Shown: in pieces, positions 1-7,460 of the stretch
Layout of the letters: the number at the start of each line of letters is the position of its first letter
Numbering within the stretch: position 1 is the first letter of the stretch
Assembly (NCBI GenBank): GCA_035316885.1
Contig: DATHII010000181.1
Span: 1 to 25,617, forward strand
Length of the DNA stretch: 25,617 nt
Reading direction: 5' to 3'
From: DASRTE01 sp035316885
GTDB taxonomy: Bacteria > Actinomycetota > Actinomycetes > Jiangellales > Jiangellaceae
The notes under the pieces: model-generated
The model's database searches: none
The model's input: the letters and a program-made list of their open reading frames with translations, nothing else
Told to the model about the DNA's origin: nothing
Position numbers and translations under genes: made by a program

Positions 1-1583
1 CCGCCGTCGTCGAGGATCTCGTCGAGAAGCATACGGACGGCCAGCCGGTGCTCGTGGGCACCACCAGCGTCGCCAAGTCCGAGCACCTGTCCCAGTTGCT
101 GAGCAAGCGCGGGGTGCCGCACGAGGTGCTCAACGCGAAGCACCACGAGCGGGAGGCCGCGATCATCGCCCAGGCCGGACGCCGGGGCGCGGTCACGGTG
201 GCCACGAACATGGCCGGTCGCGGTACCGACATCATGCTCGGGGGCAACCCCGAGCCGATGGCCATGGCCGAGCTCAAGCAGCGCGGCATCGACCCGGTCG
301 AGAGCCCGGAGGAGTATGAGGCCTCCTGGGGTCCGACCCTGGAGAAGCTGCTGAACCAGGTCAAGGCTGAACACGAGGAGGTCATCGAGCTCGGCGGCCT
401 CTACGTGCTGGGAACCGAGCGCCACGAGTCGCGGCGGATCGACAACCAGCTCCGCGGGCGGTCGGGCCGGCAGGGCGACCCGGGGGAGTCGCGGTTCTAC
501 CTGTCACTTCAGGACGACCTGATGCGGCTGTTCAAGAGCGAGTGGGTCGACATGATCCTGCGCAGCATGAACATCCCCGACGACCAGCCGATCGAGCACA
601 AGCGGGTCAGCAACGCGATCAAGAGCGCGCAGACCCAGCGGGAGGCGCAGAACTTCGAGATCCGCAAGGACGTGCTCAAGTACGACGACGTGCTCAACCG
701 GCAGCGCCAAGTCATCTACGACGAGCGGCGCATGGTGCTCGAGGGCGAGGACCTCTCCGAGCAGATCCGCAACATGCTCGACGACTCCGTCACGGCCTAC
801 GTCCGCGGAGCCACGACCGAGGGCTACCCAGAGGCCTGGGACCTCGGCAAGCTGTGGGCCGCGCTGCGCACGCTGTACCCCGTCTCGGTCACCGTCGAGG
901 AGATCGAGGACGAGGTCGGCGGCCGCGACGGCCTGACCTCCGACCTGTTGGCCGACCGGCTCACCGACGACGCGCGCGCGGCCTATGCCCGGCGTGAGTC
1001 CGAGCTCGACTCCGAGGTCATGCGCGAGCTCGAGCGCCGGGTGCTGCTGACCGTGCTCGACCGCAAGTGGCGTGAGCACCTCTACGAGATGGACTACCTG
1101 CGCGAGGGCATCGGCCTACGGGCGTTCGCCCAGAAGCAGCCGCTGGTGGAGTACCAGCGCGAGGGTTTCGACCTGTTCGCCGCCATGATGGACGGCATCA
1201 AGGAGGAATCTGTCGGTCTGCTGTTCAACCTCGAGGTGCAGGTGCGCGCAACGGCGCCCGACGGGACCGAGGGTGCCGACGGTGCGCCCGCCGCCACCAC
1301 GGACGGCGCTGGCGGCAGAGCTCCTGTCGTCGTGGCGAAGGGCCTGGTCGAGACGCGACGCCCGCAGCAGCTTCAGTACACCGCTCCGAGTGTCGACGGT
1401 GAGGCGGCCGTCGAGCAGCGGCTCGAGCGTGCGGGGACATCCAACGGATCCCGGACTGCCGCGGGTGCCTCGGCGAGCGCCGACGTCGACTTCAGCAACG
1501 TGGCCCGCAACGCGCCGTGCCCGTGCGGCTCGGGAAAGAAGTTCAAGCGCTGCCACGGCGACCCTCGCCACCGCGTCTCCTGA
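1..1583 (+). CDS. secA: Protein translocase ATPase SecA, C-terminal part (5' end outside window)
   Basis: SecA is the cytoplasmic motor that uses ATP to push unfolded preproteins through SecYEG. The gene enters from the left; the first full codon is at 3 and the stop is at 1581-1583. Visible from the N-terminal side are the second nucleotide-binding domain, with the GTTSV segment, the NMAGRGTDIMLGGN motif and the arginine-finger motif QLRGRSGRQGDPGESRFYLS, then the helical scaffold and wing domains with the RxFAQKxPLVEYxxEGF segment. A low-complexity linker leads to a SEC-C tail, APCPCGSGKKFKRCHG, whose CxC...CH residues bind zinc and, in other bacteria, help contact SecB or the ribosome. Since actinobacteria may carry SecA1 and SecA2, the SEC-C tail and full scaffold favour the housekeeping SecA1. 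Identification is firm; only the N-terminal third or more is missing. Confidence 0.97.
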   Translation, partial: AVVEDLVEKHTDGQPVLVGTTSVAKSEHLSQLLSKRGVPHEVLNAKHHEREAAIIAQAGRRGAVTVATNMAGRGTDIMLGGNPEPMAMAELKQRGIDPVESPEEYEASWGPTLEKLLNQVKAEHEEVIELGGLYVLGTERHESRRIDNQLRGRSGRQGDPGESRFYLSLQDDLMRLFKSEWVDMILRSMNIPDDQPIEHKRVSNAIKSAQTQREAQNFEIRKDVLKYDDVLNRQRQVIYDERRMVLEGEDLSEQIRNMLDDSVTAYVRGATTEGYPEAWDLGKLWAALRTLYPVSVTVEEIEDEVGGRDGLTSDLLADRLTDDARAAYARRESELDSEVMRELERRVLLTVLDRKWREHLYEMDYLREGIGLRAFAQKQPLVEYQREGFDLFAAMMDGIKEESVGLLFNLEVQVRATAPDGTEGADGAPAATTDGAGGRAPVVVAKGLVETRRPQQLQYTAPSVDGEAAVEQRLERAGTSNGSRTAAGASASADVDFSNVARNAPCPCGSGKKFKRCHGDPRHRVS

Positions 1584-1590
1584 CGCGTAC

Positions 1591-1614
1591 GGCCCGTGCG
1601 GTTCCGATCGGGCC
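1591..1614. terminator. Possible bidirectional terminator hairpin between secA and the Rv3235-family gene
   Basis: GGCCCG (1591-1596) and CGGGCC (1609-1614) form a perfect 6-bp stem with a 12-base loop, 8 bases after the secA stop and just before the stop of the convergent gene. There is no T-run, which is common for terminators in GC-rich actinobacteria, so this is only a structural suggestion. Confidence 0.35.
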
Positions 1615-1626
1615 ATGGGTGTGCGG

Positions 1627-2289
1627 TCAGAGGATCTCGAGCGCGGTGCACCGCCAGCGACCGTCGAGGCCCTCGAGCCGTATCGCGAGCGCTCTGCACC
1701 GTCCTCCGGTATCGACGACCACGCTCGCCTCGACCACGCCGTCGCCGGGCTGACAGACCCGTACGGACCGGACGACCGGACGTGGCCCGCCTCGCGTGCG
1801 CTGAGCCGTGCGCCGGCGCTCCAACAGGGCGTAGACCGGTTCGTCGGTCCACCGGATCAGCTGCTGCAGCGGCCGGTGCCCGTACAGGGCTTCGACGATC
1901 CCCTGGGCGAGCCGGGCCGCCCAGCGCCTCGGGTCGGGAAGTTGGGCGGACCGGGTCGGTTGCCGTGCGACGAACGCCGTGACCTCGCGCTCGGCTCGAT
2001 CGGCGTCGCCGTCGGCGTCGTGACCGGGCACGTCGTGGCCGGGCATGTCGACCAGGCTCAAGGGCGCGGGGGGCTCGGGTACCGCAGCGACGCCGCCCGG
2101 CAGCACGTAGGCGAGTGCCAGCGAGCCCTGTGTCTCACGCTGCGGGGCGTAGCCGTGGGGTGCTCCGGCCGGGTCCGGTCGACCGGGCGCAGCCTCGTCG
2201 TCGAAGGGCGGTTCGGTGACCGGCAGCGGCACGCGCCGTACGGCGGTTGCCGGCCGCTCGGTTCCCGTTGGTGTGGTGGTCGTCGGCAT
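1627..2289 (-). CDS. Rv3235-family protein (DUF6459)
   Basis: This 220-residue protein matches the actinobacterial family typified by M. tuberculosis Rv3235, which is regularly found beside secA. The N-terminal half (about 1-100) is proline-rich and looks disordered. The conserved part (about 100-220) contains RRWAARLAQGIVEALYGHRPLQQL, then a WTDEPVYALLxRR segment and a short beta-rich end with VxGGRCRALAIRLE and WRCTALEIL, the family's usual final strand. No signal peptide or membrane segment is seen, so it is probably cytoplasmic. The gene lies 33 bases downstream of the LysM membrane-protein gene on the same strand, so the two are likely co-transcribed. The biochemical role of the family is not established. 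The start is the first ATG of the frame; a later start inside the disordered region would not affect the conserved domain. Confidence 0.8.
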   Translation of the reverse strand: MPTTTTPTGTERPATAVRRVPLPVTEPPFDDEAAPGRPDPAGAPHGYAPQRETQGSLALAYVLPGGVAAVPEPPAPLSLVDMPGHDVPGHDADGDADRAEREVTAFVARQPTRSAQLPDPRRWAARLAQGIVEALYGHRPLQQLIRWTDEPVYALLERRRTAQRTRGGPRPVVRSVRVCQPGDGVVEASVVVDTGGRCRALAIRLEGLDGRWRCTALEIL

Positions 2290-2322
2290 CGTCGTACCCC
2301 GTTCCGGTCGTCGACATCGGTG

Positions 2323-3030
2323 CTACATAGGTGGGCGAAGCACGGTGCCGGGAAGCAGGAGGTCGGGGTCCGCGCCGACGACACCGCGGTTGCGGGCGTA
2401 CCAGCGCGGCCACGCAGTGGCGATCTCGGCATCGGAGGCATCCGGGCCGAGCGCACGGGCGGTGATCGTCCACAGGCAGTCGCCCGTCGCGACCACGACC
2501 TCGCCGGGACTGCTCGTCGGTTCGCCCGTGGGCACTGGCGGCGACGTCGTCGCAGGTCCGGTCGGCTCCGCATCGACCGGCGCCCGCCCGGGCCGGCCGA
2601 CGCCGGGCAGTGCGGCAGCGGCGATGTCCGGCCCGATGTCGGAGTCGACGCGTCGCACGGACACACCCGCCGCGGCGGCCGGCAGCGTCGCGACGACCGG
2701 TGTGGACGCGACCGCCAGGCCAACGACGAAGCGAGTCAGTCCGGTCGCCAGAGCAGGCGTGAGCCGGACCGCGGCGCCGGCAGCTGCCCGCCCTGCCAGG
2801 CGCGGGACCACTGCAGCCGTGGTCAGCACCGACAGCAGGCCGATCCAGCCGAGGGCGGCACACGCCATCAATGCCGCGCCGAGCCCGACGAGGTCGTCGA
2901 CGCTCGCAGAACCCGTTCGAGCGGCCGCCCACGCAGCCACGGCCGTGCCTGCCAGGGCGCGGAAGGCGCCGAGTAGCGCCAGGCCTGCAGCTACGTGGAC
3001 CAGCACTCTCTTGGTCACGGTAGAGTCCAT
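2323..3030 (-). CDS. Membrane protein with C-terminal LysM domain
   Basis: The 235-residue product has three likely membrane segments (about residues 10-30, 46-72 and 94-116), a proline/threonine-rich linker (about 140-175) and a C-terminal LysM-like module (about 176-235) with the typical GDCLWTITARALG start, the WxxWYxxNRxVVGxxPDLLLPGTVL core and a terminal PP. LysM domains bind N-acetylglucosamine-containing glycans such as peptidoglycan, so the protein may tether something to the wall, but which side the domain faces is not clear from sequence. It is upstream of the Rv3235-family gene and divergent from the gene at 3166, with an AT-rich spacer of about 135 bases between them. Membrane-LysM proteins next to SAF, small HTH and secA genes are common in actinobacteria, with no assigned function. 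Confidence 0.8.
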   Translation of the reverse strand: MDSTVTKRVLVHVAAGLALLGAFRALAGTAVAAWAAARTGSASVDDLVGLGAALMACAALGWIGLLSVLTTAAVVPRLAGRAAAGAAVRLTPALATGLTRFVVGLAVASTPVVATLPAAAAGVSVRRVDSDIGPDIAAAALPGVGRPGRAPVDAEPTGPATTSPPVPTGEPTSSPGEVVVATGDCLWTITARALGPDASDAEIATAWPRWYARNRGVVGADPDLLLPGTVLRPPM

Positions 3031-3165
3031 TCGATTGTGGATACGTTCGTTTGTATGTGTTTACATATCGACAGTGTCGGCATCTGTCAAGTCATGTCCA
3101 CAACGGGTGCCAACATCACATGGGGGTACCGTCACGCCGTCGGTACGCGCGGGATCGGAGACAGG
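3031..3165. promoter_or_regulatory. AT-rich divergent promoter region with two small palindromes
   Basis: This spacer separates the LysM gene (minus) and the unknown gene at 3166 (plus) and is visibly more AT-rich than anything nearby. It contains TATGT-GTTT-ACATA (3054-3067) and, directly after, the palindrome CGACA-G-TGTCG (3069-3079), plus ATGTCCACA around 3094-3102, one mismatch from the actinobacterial DnaA box. A role as operator is inferred from position only. Confidence 0.45.
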
Positions 3166-3735
3166 ATGCGCTGGGAGCGACTTTTCGACGATCTCGAGGC
3201 GCAGGCCGCCGAGGCCGAGCAGGCGTCACTCGGGCCCGAGGTCGCCGACCGCACCCGCCGGGAGCTGGCGCGGGTGCGCCTGGCAGACCGGTACCGGGCC
3301 GCCGCGGGCCGTCAACTGACGATCGTGGTCGGCGGTCTCGGGCCGCTGACCGGTTCGGTGCAGGCCGCCGGGCCGGACTGGGTACTCGTGTCCGAACGTG
3401 CTGGCAGCGAAACTCTGGTTCCGGCGACCGCCGTGGTCAGCGTCGCGGGTCTGGGCCCGCAGGCGGCGGTGCCGGGTAACGAGGGCGTCGTGGGCGCGAG
3501 GCTCGGGCTCGCCTACGCACTGCGCGGCATCGCCCGGGACCGATGTGAGGTCGTGATGACGCTCACCGACGGGTCGAGGCTGACCGGCACGGTCGACCGT
3601 GTTGGCGCCGACTTCGTCGACGTCGCGGTGAGCGCCGTGGCCGAAACGCGCCGGCCCGCCGACCCGCTCGGGATGCGCTCCGTGCCGTTCTCGGCCATCG
3701 GTACGCTCCGCCGTGCAAAGCGCTCGATGGCGTGA
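3166..3735 (+). CDS. Conserved actinobacterial protein of unknown function, LSm-like repeats
   Basis: The 189-residue product starts with MRWERLFDDLEAQ, the usual start of a small actinobacterial family without a known role. The ATG at 3166 is chosen because GGAG lies five bases upstream and the acidic helix (about 1-45) begins there; an open frame reaches further upstream into the promoter spacer, but without conserved sequence. Two beta-rich segments follow, about 47-80 (LTIVVGGLGPLTGSVQAAGPDWVLV) and about 124-150 (CEVVMTLTDGSRLTGTVDRVGADFVDV), which look like internal repeats of a barrel-type fold resembling LSm domains; this is a pattern impression, not a proven homology. No membrane segment or signal peptide is seen. 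It is transcribed away from the LysM gene and toward the small HTH gene, ending 21 bases before that gene's stop. Confidence 0.75.
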   Translation: MRWERLFDDLEAQAAEAEQASLGPEVADRTRRELARVRLADRYRAAAGRQLTIVVGGLGPLTGSVQAAGPDWVLVSERAGSETLVPATAVVSVAGLGPQAAVPGNEGVVGARLGLAYALRGIARDRCEVVMTLTDGSRLTGTVDRVGADFVDVAVSAVAETRRPADPLGMRSVPFSAIGTLRRAKRSMA

Positions 3736-3756
3736 CCAGTGGCGGTGCGGGGTGCT

Positions 3757-4023
3757 CTATGGCGTGACGGGCTCATCGGCCGGCGGGGGCGACTCCGCCG
3801 GCGGCGCAAACGGATGGGTGGCGACGAAGTCGCGGGTCTCGGCGTAGAGCCGCTGGATGTAGTCCTCGAGGACACTGGCCTCGACCCGCCACTGTCCGCG
3901 GCCGCCGACCTTGATAGCGGGGAGGTGGCCGCTGCGGACCAGCGCATATGCCTGTGCGGAGGAGATGTTGAGGACCTCGGCGACATCGGCGAGTTGGAGG
4001 AACCGTGGGCTGTTAGTCGCCAT
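3757..4023 (-). CDS. Small helix-turn-helix DNA-binding protein (BldC/excisionase-like)
   Basis: The 88-residue product is a single MerR-like winged helix: LQLADVAEVLNISSAQAYALVRSGHLPAIKVGGRGQWRVEASVLEDYIQRL (about residues 9-60). The motif V-x(3)-L-x-I-S-x-x-x-A-Y-x-L-V-x-x-G-x-L-P-A-I-K-x-G-x-R-G-x-W-R-V is that of HTH_17 proteins such as BldC, which bind DNA cooperatively. The remaining C-terminal tail is proline-rich. The start ATG is preceded by GGGGAG at a five-base distance. The gene is divergent from the SAF gene across a 139-base spacer containing a DnaA-box-like inverted repeat, which it could control. The exact target and physiological role cannot be read from the sequence. I did not assign the name bldC because many paralogues exist. 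Confidence 0.85.
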   Translation of the reverse strand: MATNSPRFLQLADVAEVLNISSAQAYALVRSGHLPAIKVGGRGQWRVEASVLEDYIQRLYAETRDFVATHPFAPPAESPPPADEPVTP

Positions 4024-4078
4024 GGCATCTCCCCAGCGCTTCCGGATCCGTCCCGATACGGCAGTGTGCCACGGGTTA

Positions 4079-4106
4079 CCTGTGGACGCGTCCGGTTGTC
4101 CACAGG
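4079..4106. promoter_or_regulatory. Inverted repeat containing a perfect actinobacterial DnaA-box sequence
   Basis: CCTGTGGAC (4079-4087) and GTCCACAGG (4098-4106) form a perfect 9-bp inverted repeat with a ten-base spacer. The right arm lies in TTGTCCACA (4096-4104), identical to the Streptomyces DnaA-box consensus; the left arm gives TGTGGACGC, seven of nine. It is in the divergent promoter spacer of the HTH and SAF genes, so it may be a DnaA or HTH-protein operator rather than an origin. Confidence 0.5.
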
Positions 4107-4162
4107 CTCGGGAGGACTAGTCTGCCGCGGTACCGGTTGCGGCGTACGACGAGGGAGCAACG

Positions 4163-4870
4163 ATGGCCCGGACCGACACCGACTCCGTCGGCACCCGGCC
4201 GGCGGTCTTCGGGCAGGACACGTCCTCCCCCCAGGCGGCACGGCTGGTCAGGCCGCGCTGGCTCGATCCGCGACTGGTCACCGGGCTGTTGCTCGTGCTG
4301 GGTTCCGTGGTCGTCGGCACGCGGGTGATTGCCGCGGCCGATGACACCGTTCCCGTTCTCGTCGCCGCGTCCGACCTGGCGCCCGGCCAGCCGCTGACCG
4401 CGGCCATGGTCGAGACGCGGCAGGTCAGGCTCGAGGGAACGCTCGACCTCTACCACACCGGGGAGGTAGGCGACGGTTACGTCGTGGTGCGGCCGGTGAG
4501 CGCCGGCGAGCTCTTGCCGAGATCGTCGGTGACTGCTGCCACCGACACCGACGCAGTCCGCTACGTCACCGTGGCGGTGCCGGTGGCGGAGGTACCGGCG
4601 GGCCTCGGCCCGGGCGCAGTGGTCGACGTGTGGCGGGCACCGCCCGAGCAGGGCGACGTCCGCACTGCCGGCCGGCTCCTGGCCGGCGTCAGCGTGACTG
4701 CGGTCGACTCCGGCGGCGATGGCCTGGCCGGCACGGGCAGCCTGGCCAGGGTCACCCTCGCCGCTGCGGCGGACACGGGGGGCGATCTCGACGACGCCGT
4801 GGCGGAGCTGGTCGCCGCCGCTCGCGGCGGCCTGGTCTACCTCGCCCGGGTGCCGGTGACGCCGCAGTGA
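4163..4870 (+). CDS. SAF-domain membrane protein, CpaB-like
   Basis: The 235-residue protein has a short cytoplasmic N-terminus, one membrane segment (about residues 33-52, LVTGLLLVLGSVVVGTRVI) and an extracytoplasmic SAF domain (about 57-125) with the PVLVAASDLAPGQPLTAAMVETRQV start. SAF domains occur in CpaB/RcpC proteins of Flp/Tad pili, in FlgA and in sialic-acid synthases. A further beta-rich region (130-235) includes VPVAEVPAGLGPGAVVDVW, as in CpaB. The start has GAGGGAGC seven bases upstream. The last bases overlap the CpaE-like gene (GTGA), so the two are translationally coupled. No CpaF, TadB, TadC or pilin gene is in the window, so a pilus role is inference from homology alone. Confidence 0.85.
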   Translation: MARTDTDSVGTRPAVFGQDTSSPQAARLVRPRWLDPRLVTGLLLVLGSVVVGTRVIAAADDTVPVLVAASDLAPGQPLTAAMVETRQVRLEGTLDLYHTGEVGDGYVVVRPVSAGELLPRSSVTAATDTDAVRYVTVAVPVAEVPAGLGPGAVVDVWRAPPEQGDVRTAGRLLAGVSVTAVDSGGDGLAGTGSLARVTLAAAADTGGDLDDAVAELVAAARGGLVYLARVPVTPQ

Positions 4871-6174
4871 CCGTCCCCGTCCTCACGGCCGTCACGGGTG
4901 CGGAGTGGGAGTCTCGGCTCGTCGCCGCTCTCGATACCGGGCGCAGTGGTGTGTCCGTGGTGCGACGCTGCGTCGACGTAGCCGACCTGCTGGCCGCCGT
5001 CGCAGCCGGGCACGGCCGGGCCGTGCTCCTCTCGGCCGATCTCCGCCGCCTCGACCGCGAGGTCCTGAGCCGGGTGGCGGCGGCCGGCGTTGCGGTAGTC
5101 GGTGTGGTGCCCGGTGACGACGAACAGGGCGAGCGTCGACTGCGTCAGCTGGGCGTCGACACCGTCGTGACAGCCGAGGCCGACGTCTCGGCGGTGGCCG
5201 GTGCCGTCCAGGCGGCTCTGGACGGCATGACGGCCTCGGATGGAGGCGGCCGTGCCGACGGACTCGGCGAGCTCGACGCTGCCGGGCCCGCCGACGGTGC
5301 GGCTCCCGTGGTGCGTTCGCTCGGTCGGTTGGTCGCCGTGTGGGGCCCGACCGGCGCGCCCGGACGGACGACTCTCGCGGTCAACCTGGCGGCCGAGACC
5401 GCCCTGCTCGGCCGGGCCACCCTGCTGGTCGACGCCGACACGTACGGCGGGGCGATCGCACAGGTGCTCGGCCTGCTCGACGAGGCTCCGGGCCTCGCCG
5501 GGGCAGCGCGCGCCGCCAACTTCGGCCAGCTCGACCTCGCCTCGCTGGCCCGCCATGCGCGCCAGGTCACGCCACGGCTGCGGGTTCTCACCGGTATCAC
5601 CCGCACCGAGCGCTGGCCCGAGGTACGCGCCTCCTCCCTCGAGGTGGTCTGGGCGCTTGCCCGTGGTCTGGCAGAGACGACGGTGGTCGACTGCGCATTC
5701 TGCCTCGAGCAGGACGAGGAGCTCAGCTTCGACACCGCCGCACCGCAACGCAACGGAGCGACCCTGAGCACGCTCCGGCACGCCGACGTCGTCCTCGCCG
5801 TCGCGTCGGCCGATCCGGTCGGGCTCCAGCGCTTCGTGCGCGCCCTGTCCGACCTACGCGAGGCGGTGCCGGACGCCGACGTCCGCGTCGTTGTCAACCG
5901 GATGCGGCCGTCGGTCGTCGGAGCAGACCCCGAGGCACAGGTGCGTGCGGCCCTCGAGCGGTACGCAGGCGTGCAGCGGGTCGGCTTCGTCCCCGACGAC
6001 CGGTCCGCCGTCGACGCTGCCCTCCTACGGGGCCAGACGCTGGCCGAGGCCGCAGCCACCTCGGCGGTGCGAAAGGCGATAGCCGGGCTCGCTGCTGAGC
6101 TCGCGGGAGTAGCGCGGGCACCACGGCACGGGCGTCAGGCGGCGAAGAGCAGCAGTAGTCCGCCGACCGTGTAG
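4867..6174 (+). CDS. CpaE-like MinD/ParA-family P-loop protein
   Basis: The start is GTG at 4867, overlapping the SAF-gene stop by four bases. The 435-residue product has a receiver-like N-terminal half (about 1-125) and an ATPase-like domain from about residue 155. Its P-loop, WGPTGAPGRTT (about 159-169), has arginine in place of the Walker-A lysine; the Walker-A' region LLVDADTYGG and a final VRVVVNRMRP strand are present, while the usual DTPP switch II is replaced by VVDCAFCLEQD. CpaE proteins position Tad-type secretion machinery, and the CpaB-like partner upstream supports this assignment. The 3' end overlaps the convergent membrane-protein gene by 40 bases. GRTT P-loops are known to me from other actinobacterial CpaE-like proteins, so this need not be a defect, but true ATP hydrolysis cannot be assumed. 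Confidence 0.85.
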   Translation: MTVPVLTAVTGAEWESRLVAALDTGRSGVSVVRRCVDVADLLAAVAAGHGRAVLLSADLRRLDREVLSRVAAAGVAVVGVVPGDDEQGERRLRQLGVDTVVTAEADVSAVAGAVQAALDGMTASDGGGRADGLGELDAAGPADGAAPVVRSLGRLVAVWGPTGAPGRTTLAVNLAAETALLGRATLLVDADTYGGAIAQVLGLLDEAPGLAGAARAANFGQLDLASLARHARQVTPRLRVLTGITRTERWPEVRASSLEVVWALARGLAETTVVDCAFCLEQDEELSFDTAAPQRNGATLSTLRHADVVLAVASADPVGLQRFVRALSDLREAVPDADVRVVVNRMRPSVVGADPEAQVRAALERYAGVQRVGFVPDDRSAVDAALLRGQTLAEAAATSAVRKAIAGLAAELAGVARAPRHGRQAAKSSSSPPTV

Positions 6175-7460
6175 CAGACCATGACGACCAGCAGCGGGAG
6201 CTGACAGTCGGGGCGAGCTGCGGGGAACAAGCGCACCGCCCGGTCATGGGCCGACACGATGCCGAGCACGTGCCCCACGACGATGGCCGCGACCTGGATG
6301 CTGGCGACCAACGTCGGCTGCCCGGCGATCCACCGGTTCTCGGCCAGGCCGGCCGTCCCGAGCCAGTTCGCGCCGGTTCCCAGCGGGTCGGCGAGCAGGA
6401 CGACCGTGCGCTGGCCCTCGAGCACGAACAACGTCAGGTAATGGGCGCTGACATACCCGACCACGATCGGGACGACCGAGTGGGCGAACAGGTCGGACAG
6501 CCCGCGGCGGTCCGAGCCCGCGAGGGCCGCCGTCCACCGGACCGCGAGCGTGAAGGTGAGGTATACGAGCAGCATCGCGGTGAGCAGGCCAACGGTCCCG
6601 GCCAGCGTAGGCGGCAGACCCGACTCCTGCACCCAGCGGGCCCACCAGGGCGAGGCCGAGGCGCTGTCGAACATCGTCGAGCCGAGGAGGACGGCGACCG
6701 TCGCGGTCAACCCGGGCCACGGCGGTGTCACGTCGAGGTTCTCCAGCGGGTTCCGTGCGACAAGGCGACCGTCGTGGCGGCGGCCGAGCCAGGACAGGCG
6801 GGCCACGAGCGACGAGTACGCCTCGAACGGATCGGCGTGGTCGAACCAGCGGGAACCGAAGACGACGGCCCCGAGCGCCGTGACACCGACGAACACCGCG
6901 AACCAGGCCCTGATGACCGGAAGGGTGGCCCGGTCGGGTGCCACGAGCTCCAGCCAGGTGAACGCGGCCAACCAGGCCGCCGCCGGCCACAGCCCGGCTC
7001 CCGCCGGAAGGCTCCGGAGCCCGACCGCCGGGTCGAGGCGCACGGCCCGGCAGAGGAGCAGGTGCAGGGTCCGCAGCGGGTTGACCAGCCGCCACACCGG
7101 GCCGAACAGCAACGACAGCGGCACCATGCCGACCCACAGCAGCACGTAGACGACGCCGGCAGTCGGATTGGTGGCGAGGTCGGGCCCCGCGACGGCGCCC
7201 AGGGCGACGTACGCACCGGCCACGAGTCCGAGCAACCGCAACGCCCATCGCGTCCACGGCGAGTCCGCGGCACGGGTGACGGCCACGGGCAGCGGGCGTC
7301 CGCTCCGATCACCGCGGAACCTCGACCGGCGCCAGGCCACGCGAAGGACGAGAAACGAGACGACCAGCGCGGTCACCGCACCGGCCACCGCCAGGCCGAA
7401 CGGAATGGGCAGGTCCTGCCGGCCGCCGACCCCGTGGGCGACCACGACCGTGGGCGTCAC
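6135..7460 (-). CDS. Polytopic membrane protein, possible partner of the cupredoxin-like lipoprotein
   Basis: The start is GTG at 7460, giving MTPTVVVAHGVGGRQDLPIPF and a GTGA overlap with the upstream lipoprotein gene; the upstream extension of the open frame only shadows that gene. The 441-residue protein has about ten membrane segments (roughly 17-41, 66-84, 92-112, 138-158, 165-187, 228-248, 268-292, 312-336, 378-400 and 416-440). Conserved-looking features are the N-terminal HGVGGRQDLP, histidines in AHYLTLFVLEG and the pair GHVLGIVSAHDRA, which could be metal or redox ligands. From memory, related actinobacterial proteins carry the database name fenitrothion hydrolase; that label is weak and I do not adopt it. 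Coupled translation with a putative copper-fold lipoprotein suggests metal handling or envelope redox work, as inference only. Confidence 0.8.
   Translation of the reverse strand: MTPTVVVAHGVGGRQDLPIPFGLAVAGAVTALVVSFLVLRVAWRRSRFRGDRSGRPLPVAVTRAADSPWTRWALRLLGLVAGAYVALGAVAGPDLATNPTAGVVYVLLWVGMVPLSLLFGPVWRLVNPLRTLHLLLCRAVRLDPAVGLRSLPAGAGLWPAAAWLAAFTWLELVAPDRATLPVIRAWFAVFVGVTALGAVVFGSRWFDHADPFEAYSSLVARLSWLGRRHDGRLVARNPLENLDVTPPWPGLTATVAVLLGSTMFDSASASPWWARWVQESGLPPTLAGTVGLLTAMLLVYLTFTLAVRWTAALAGSDRRGLSDLFAHSVVPIVVGYVSAHYLTLFVLEGQRTVVLLADPLGTGANWLGTAGLAENRWIAGQPTLVASIQVAAIVVGHVLGIVSAHDRAVRLFPAARPDCQLPLLVVMVCYTVGGLLLLFAA

Noticed and set aside
1273..2976. A 567-codon plus-strand frame over the secA end and the Rv3235/LysM genes.
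   Set aside because: It crosses a gene end and two opposite genes, with Arg/Gly/Ser-rich translation typical of an antisense shadow.
4079..4106. Replication origin at the DnaA-box repeat.
   Set aside because: Only one perfect and a few weak boxes, no dnaA, dnaN or AT-rich unwinding region; a promoter site is more likely.
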